From assembly GCA_002842145.1 (NCBI GenBank), contig PHCF01000012.1:1-47705 (forward strand): DNA of 47,705 bases, written 5' to 3'. The notes under the pieces were generated by a model that made no database searches, had not been told where the DNA came from, and saw nothing but the letters and a program-made list of their open reading frames with translations. Made by a program: the position numbers and the translations under genes. This DNA comes from Betaproteobacteria bacterium HGW-Betaproteobacteria-6 (lineage in GTDB: Bacteria; Pseudomonadota; Gammaproteobacteria; Burkholderiales; Rhodocyclaceae). Position 1 is the stretch's first letter. Each line of letters begins with the position of its first letter. Positions 44,265 through 47,705 of the stretch are shown here, piece after piece.

Positions 44265-45143
44265 ATGAACTCGCTGCCCGGCAATTCCATAGCTCCGTGG
44301 TTATTACCGCTTGCGTCGAAAACCAATGCGAATTTTGCGAGGTGGCACAACGCTGGCCATCGGCTTTGGTTAAAACTTCGTCAAAGCTTGGCATGCACGA
44401 ACAGCTCACCAAAAGCGAACATACATATCGATAAATATAGCCAGATGAAAGACGATTTCGTGGTTTCAGTTTCGCATGAACTCCGCACACCACTAACCTC
44501 TATAAAGGCATTTTCGGAAATCCTGTTTGAGGATCCTAAAATTGAACTTGAAGAACGCAAGCGCTTCCTCAGAATTATTGTTAATGAGGCCGATAAACTT
44601 ACGAGTCTTATTAACCACGTACTTGATTTTGGCAAGATTGAGTCGGGACACTTCGACTGGAATTATCAGTCGTTTGATCTAGCAAAAGCCATCCAAAATG
44701 CTATTGCACTATTTCAAGAGTCTGAGTCCAACAACCTCGAAATTAACGTCGACATTCCTGCGAATGGCCCTTATGTCAATTGTGATCGCGCACTCATAAT
44801 GCAAGGCGTAATTAACTTATTATCTAATGCCGAAAAATTCGTTCCTAATGATCAACAGAGTCGTACGCTCTGGGTGACTTTACGGACCATAGATGGCAAC
44901 GCAATTGTGTCTTTTCGAGACAATGGACCAGGAATCGAAAAAGAAGCACAGGTAATGATATTTGAAAAATTTTGGCAGGGTGGGAACACGCTGACGGAAA
45001 AACCCGAGGGGATCGGCCTAGGACTACCGATGAGTCGATTAATTTTCGAAAGATTTGGCGGAAGCCTTTCGGTTGAGAGCCAGCCAGGAAATGGGGCTAC
45101 TTTCTCGTTTTCATTACCACTTCAATCTATACTTAATAGATAA
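44265..45143 (+). CDS. Histidine kinase lacking a sensor domain, probably truncated
   Basis: A 292-residue protein holding a complete kinase core: H-box SHELRTPLTSIKAFSEI (about 70-85), N box LINLLSNAEKFV, G1 FRDNGPGIEKEA, F box FEKFWQGGN and G2 GIGLGLPMSRLIF. The first about 55 residues match nothing and contain no membrane segment or PAS-like pattern, so the sensor part appears lost and replaced by unrelated sequence. AGGA precedes the ATG by 6 bases. No response regulator is adjacent. It may be a soluble constitutive kinase or a decaying fragment. Confidence 0.75.
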   Translation: MNSLPGNSIAPWLLPLASKTNANFARWHNAGHRLWLKLRQSLACTNSSPKANIHIDKYSQMKDDFVVSVSHELRTPLTSIKAFSEILFEDPKIELEERKRFLRIIVNEADKLTSLINHVLDFGKIESGHFDWNYQSFDLAKAIQNAIALFQESESNNLEINVDIPANGPYVNCDRALIMQGVINLLSNAEKFVPNDQQSRTLWVTLRTIDGNAIVSFRDNGPGIEKEAQVMIFEKFWQGGNTLTEKPEGIGLGLPMSRLIFERFGGSLSVESQPGNGATFSFSLPLQSILNR

Positions 45144-45248
45144 GCCGGCACTTTCGGTATCAATATTAAGCACCTATTCCTTTGCTTGAACTGATGCCCG
45201 GTAAAACAGCATTAATATATTCACTTCTTGCAAAATTAATATGACGTT

Positions 45249-45437
45249 TCATACACACTCTGACCACAGCACACCCTTTGTAGCCCAATTTTCGCGTTTG
45301 ACGTCCTGAATAATGATGTCGACCGACTCAGCTGGGCAACCCAGCGTACGACAACTCGCATCGGTAACTGCCTTAACGAACTCGCGCTTTTCTTCCAGAG
45401 TGCGCCCTTCGAACATTTGAACATTGATAGTAGGCAT
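45249..45437 (-). CDS. 4-oxalocrotonate tautomerase-like enzyme
   Basis: A 62-residue protein, the normal length for a 4-OT subunit. It begins MPTINVQMFEGRTLEEKREFVKAVTDA, with Pro2 as the catalytic base after Met removal, and has SVDIIIQDVKRENWATKG, including the family's second-half Arg/Trp region. These hexamers shift double bonds in aromatic breakdown intermediates. AAGGA eight bases before ATG 45437 fixes the start. It follows the aldolase gene by 22 bases on the same strand, so the two probably form an operon for breakdown of an aromatic-derived acid (inference). Confidence 0.85.
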   Translation of the reverse strand: MPTINVQMFEGRTLEEKREFVKAVTDASCRTLGCPAESVDIIIQDVKRENWATKGVLWSECV

Positions 45438-45459
45438 GATGATTCCTTTCTTATATTGA

Positions 45460-46233
45460 TCAATTGCGATAGCTAGGATCGATGCGATCCAGCATGCGCA
45501 TCAGCGCAGGCCATTCGCGTTCGCCCTCTGGTACATCGTCGCCCACCAGTTGACGCGCAGTATTTTCCAGGACATTGACAGGTGGCATCACTAATGGCAC
45601 GCCACCGGCCTGCGCCATCAATTGGATGGCGCAGGCCTTATTGAGGGTATCCATCAACACGTAGGCCTCGGCCACCGTACGTCCGCATACTAAGGTTCCA
45701 TGATTGCGCAGAAACATCGCCGGATATTGACCGAGCGAGGCCACCAATCGCTCGCCCTCGTTCTCGGTGAGAGCAAGGCCCTCGTATTCGTAATACCCAA
45801 TCTGGCCATAAAATCTGATCGCATGCTGCGATATAGGCAACAGCCCTTCTTGCTGCGCCGAGACGGCAACCCCATTTACATCGTGCAGATGCATTACACA
45901 GCAAATATCCGAGCGTGCTCTGTGAACGGTGGCGTGAATGCGAAATCCAATTGAACTCACCTCATGCGGGGCATCACCGTAAATCCGACCGAAGCGGTCG
46001 ACCTTTACTAGGTTATCGGCGGTAATTTCATCAAATCGAAGCCCGAATGGATTAATCAGGAAACATTCCTCCGGTCCAGGCAAACGCGCAGTGATATGCG
46101 TATAAATTAGGTCATCCCAGCCACGGAACGCAACCAGTCGATAGGTTGCAGCAAGATCAATCCGAAGAGCCTTTTCGGCATCAGTAATTGGCGTCGCTGG
46201 CAAGCGGCTTTTCTTATCAAGTATAAAACTCAT
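45460..46233 (-). CDS. Class II aldolase/adducin-family protein
   Basis: A 257-residue protein: RIDLAATYRLVAFRGWDDLIYTHITARLPG near the N-terminus, the substrate loop FLINPFGLRFDEIT, metal-binding CCVMHLHDVNGVAVS (two His), and LRNHGTLVCGRTVAEAYVLMDTLNKAC (third His). The family includes fuculose-phosphate aldolases, decarboxylases and hydroxylated-acid enzymes; the exact reaction is unknown. ATG 46233 (MSFILDKKSRL) is preferred over an upstream TTG. It is first in a likely operon with the tautomerase and is the last cargo gene before thiG. Confidence 0.85.
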   Translation of the reverse strand: MSFILDKKSRLPATPITDAEKALRIDLAATYRLVAFRGWDDLIYTHITARLPGPEECFLINPFGLRFDEITADNLVKVDRFGRIYGDAPHEVSSIGFRIHATVHRARSDICCVMHLHDVNGVAVSAQQEGLLPISQHAIRFYGQIGYYEYEGLALTENEGERLVASLGQYPAMFLRNHGTLVCGRTVAEAYVLMDTLNKACAIQLMAQAGGVPLVMPPVNVLENTARQLVGDDVPEGEREWPALMRMLDRIDPSYRN

Positions 46234-46329
46234 ATGTTGAAAGGATCTGCAGTATGTGCAATGAATTGATTTTTTTCCTATAGGCTGCAATAACGCCGAT
46301 TGGAGCAAGACATTTTCATTCGTGGCACA

Positions 46330-47112
46330 TTACGTGCCGATCACTCCTTGAATTGGCGACGACGGGTCGGCTGAATAGAGTCTGCGCGCCATGCGGCCAG
46401 CCAGGAAAGCCTCGCGGCCGGCTTCGATGCCCTTTTTCATGGCGCTGGCCATCAGCACCGGATCCCTGGCATGGGCGATGGCGGTATTCATCAACACCCC
46501 GTCACAACCCAGCTCCATGGCGATGGTCGCATCGGATGCGGTACCGACACCGGCATCGACAATGATCGGCACCTTGGCGTTGTCGATGATCAGACGCAGG
46601 TTCCACGGATTGACGATGCCCATACCCGAACCGATCAGCGAGGCGAGCGGCATGACCGCGACGCAGCCGATTTCTTCCAGCATCTTGCACTGGATGGGGT
46701 CGTCGGCACAGTAGACCATGACCTGGAAACCTTCCTTGACCAGCGTTTCGGCAGCCTTCAGGGTTTCCGGCATGTTCGGGAAGAGATTGGTCGGATCGCC
46801 AAGCACTTCCAGCTTGCACAACGGATGACCGTCGAGCAGCTCACGCGCCAGGCGCAGGGTGCGCACCGCGTCGTCGGCCGTATAGCAACCGGCCGTGTTC
46901 GGCAGGATGGTGAATTTCGACGGTGGAATGGCATCGAGCAGATTGGGCTGGCTGGCATCCTGGCCGATGTTTGTCCGGCGAATGGCAACCGTGACAATCT
47001 CGGCACCGGAAGCATCGATAGCCGCCCGGGTTTCGGCAAAATCCTTGTACTTGCCGGTGCCGACCAGCAAACTGGAACGGTACGACTTGCCGGCGATAGT
47101 CAGTTGATGCAT
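46330..47112 (-). CDS. thiG: Thiazole synthase ThiG
   Basis: A 260-residue TIM-barrel enzyme that makes the thiazole phosphate of thiamine from deoxyxylulose phosphate, dehydroglycine and ThiS thiocarboxylate. It begins [25 protein letters not shown]; the Schiff-base Lys lies in [10 protein letters not shown], and phosphate-binding loops appear as DAGVGTASD and [18 protein letters not shown] eight bases before ATG 47112 supports this start rather than GTG 47121. It lies 15 bases after thiS in a thiC-thiS-thiG operon. GC content returns to backbone level here, just right of the island. Confidence 0.96.
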   Translation of the reverse strand: MHQLTIAGKSYRSSLLVGTGKYKDFAETRAAIDASGAEIVTVAIRRTNIGQDASQPNLLDAIPPSKFTILPNTAGCYTADDAVRTLRLARELLDGHPLCKLEVLGDPTNLFPNMPETLKAAETLVKEGFQVMVYCADDPIQCKMLEEIGCVAVMPLASLIGSGMGIVNPWNLRLIIDNAKVPIIVDAGVGTASDATIAMELGCDGVLMNTAIAHARDPVLMASAMKKGIEAGREAFLAGRMARRLYSADPSSPIQGVIGT

Positions 47113-47127
47113 GGGGTTCACTCCGGT

Positions 47128-47331
47128 TCAGCCACCGCCGACGGCAGCAATTATTTCCACGCGATCTCCTGCTGTCAGATAAGTTTGCTCGTACTGGCTT
47201 TTCGGGACGATCTCACCATTGCGCTCAATGGCGATACGTTTGCCCGTGTAGCGTAGCTCCTCTAGCAACTCTGCGAGGGTGACGGATTGTTTGGCCAGCC
47301 ATTTCTGGCCATTGACGATGATCAGGGACAT
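47128..47331 (-). CDS. thiS: Sulfur carrier protein ThiS
   Basis: A 67-residue ubiquitin-fold carrier (MSLIIVNGQKWLAKQSVTLAELLEELRYTGKRIAIERNGEIVP) ending in the Gly-Gly tail (IIAAVGGG) that is adenylated and turned into a thiocarboxylate to donate sulfur to ThiG. It lies between thiC and thiG on the same strand, with 7 bases to the thiC stop and 15 to thiG. Confidence 0.95.
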   Translation of the reverse strand: MSLIIVNGQKWLAKQSVTLAELLEELRYTGKRIAIERNGEIVPKSQYEQTYLTAGDRVEIIAAVGGG

Positions 47332-47338
47332 GGTAGCC

Positions 47339-47705
<367 letters not shown>

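Larger units (their letters stand above)
34310..46325. mobile_element. GInt-type island (ginABCD) with its own yaeQ; right end approximate
   Basis: The layout is integrase, integrase, small helical protein, integrase in one overlapping operon near one end, then cargo and an AT-rich far end, which fits GInt islands. The left junction falls inside resident yaeQ. Base composition is clearly more AT-rich than either flank until just before thiG, so I place the right end near 46.3 kb. I did not find the flanking imperfect direct repeats, so the right end could instead lie soon after 42530. Confidence 0.65.

Noticed and set aside
46201..46245. Right-hand att repeat of the island in the aldolase 5' end
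   Set aside because: A loose match to the left junction (CGGCTTTT...TATAA...ATGT) is mostly generic AT-rich sequence inside a coding start, and too weak to call a repeat.
46255..46329. Missing 5' fragment of the resident yaeQ beside thiG
   Set aside because: The minus strand here reads MKMSCSNRRYCSL and stops, without the MALKxTIFK or ADMDR residues typical of YaeQ N-termini.

Overview
The window looks like chromosome of a GC-rich betaproteobacterium, most likely Rhodocyclales (Dechloromonas/Azonexus-like). That placement is inferred from overall protein flavour (GlrK-QseG-GlrR operon, RlhA, YaeQ, thiS-thiG order) and was not tested by any search. Two integrated elements interrupt the backbone.

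Backbone 1 (1-15.7 kb): a gene end, a DUF1176 protein, a CorA-type channel, a leucine-rich-repeat kinase, a DUF3597 protein, a tautomerase/cysteine-hydrolase pair divergent from a LysR regulator, tRNA-Arg(ACG) with a broken duplicate, a lipoyl-like small ORF, a BON-domain protein, a GlrK-QseG-GlrR two-component operon, a bactofilin, an acyltransferase, EttA and a methyltransferase. Sites of the form TGTC-N10-GACA and sigma-54 promoters lie in front of the bactofilin and BON genes on either side of the glr operon, suggesting a local GlrR envelope regulon. Several conserved genes here (hydrolase, GlrK, EttA twice) carry internal deletions or frameshifts. These may be real decay or assembly errors.

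Element 1 (15677-29819): a 14.1-kb element between 17-bp direct repeats. It sits in the last codons of the methyltransferase gene and supplies a replacement 3' end. It encodes a tyrosine integrase, an AlpA-like protein, a primase-helicase, two small secreted DUF4124 proteins, a membrane protein, and a tightly packed operon with a 1005-residue tape measure protein and two paralogous collagen-like proteins. No capsid, portal, terminase or tail-tube gene is visible. This is the best candidate for an undescribed system: a satellite-sized element that keeps a tape measure but no head.

Backbone 2 (29.8-34.3 kb): rlhA (23S rRNA hydroxylation), a methyltransferase, a zinc-ribbon protein, a CBS-domain protein and the 3' part of a disrupted yaeQ.

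Element 2 (about 34.3-46.3 kb): AT-richer DNA with a four-gene operon of three large tyrosine recombinases plus one small helical protein, the ginABCD layout of GInt islands. It interrupts the resident yaeQ and carries its own intact yaeQ directly after ginD. A divergent tandem-HTH protein lies at the left end. Cargo includes an IS66 remnant, a LysR regulator, a truncated histidine kinase, a tautomerase and a class II aldolase. The right boundary is inferred from composition only.

Backbone 3 (46.3 kb-end): thiG, thiS and the 3' end of thiC, all on the minus strand.
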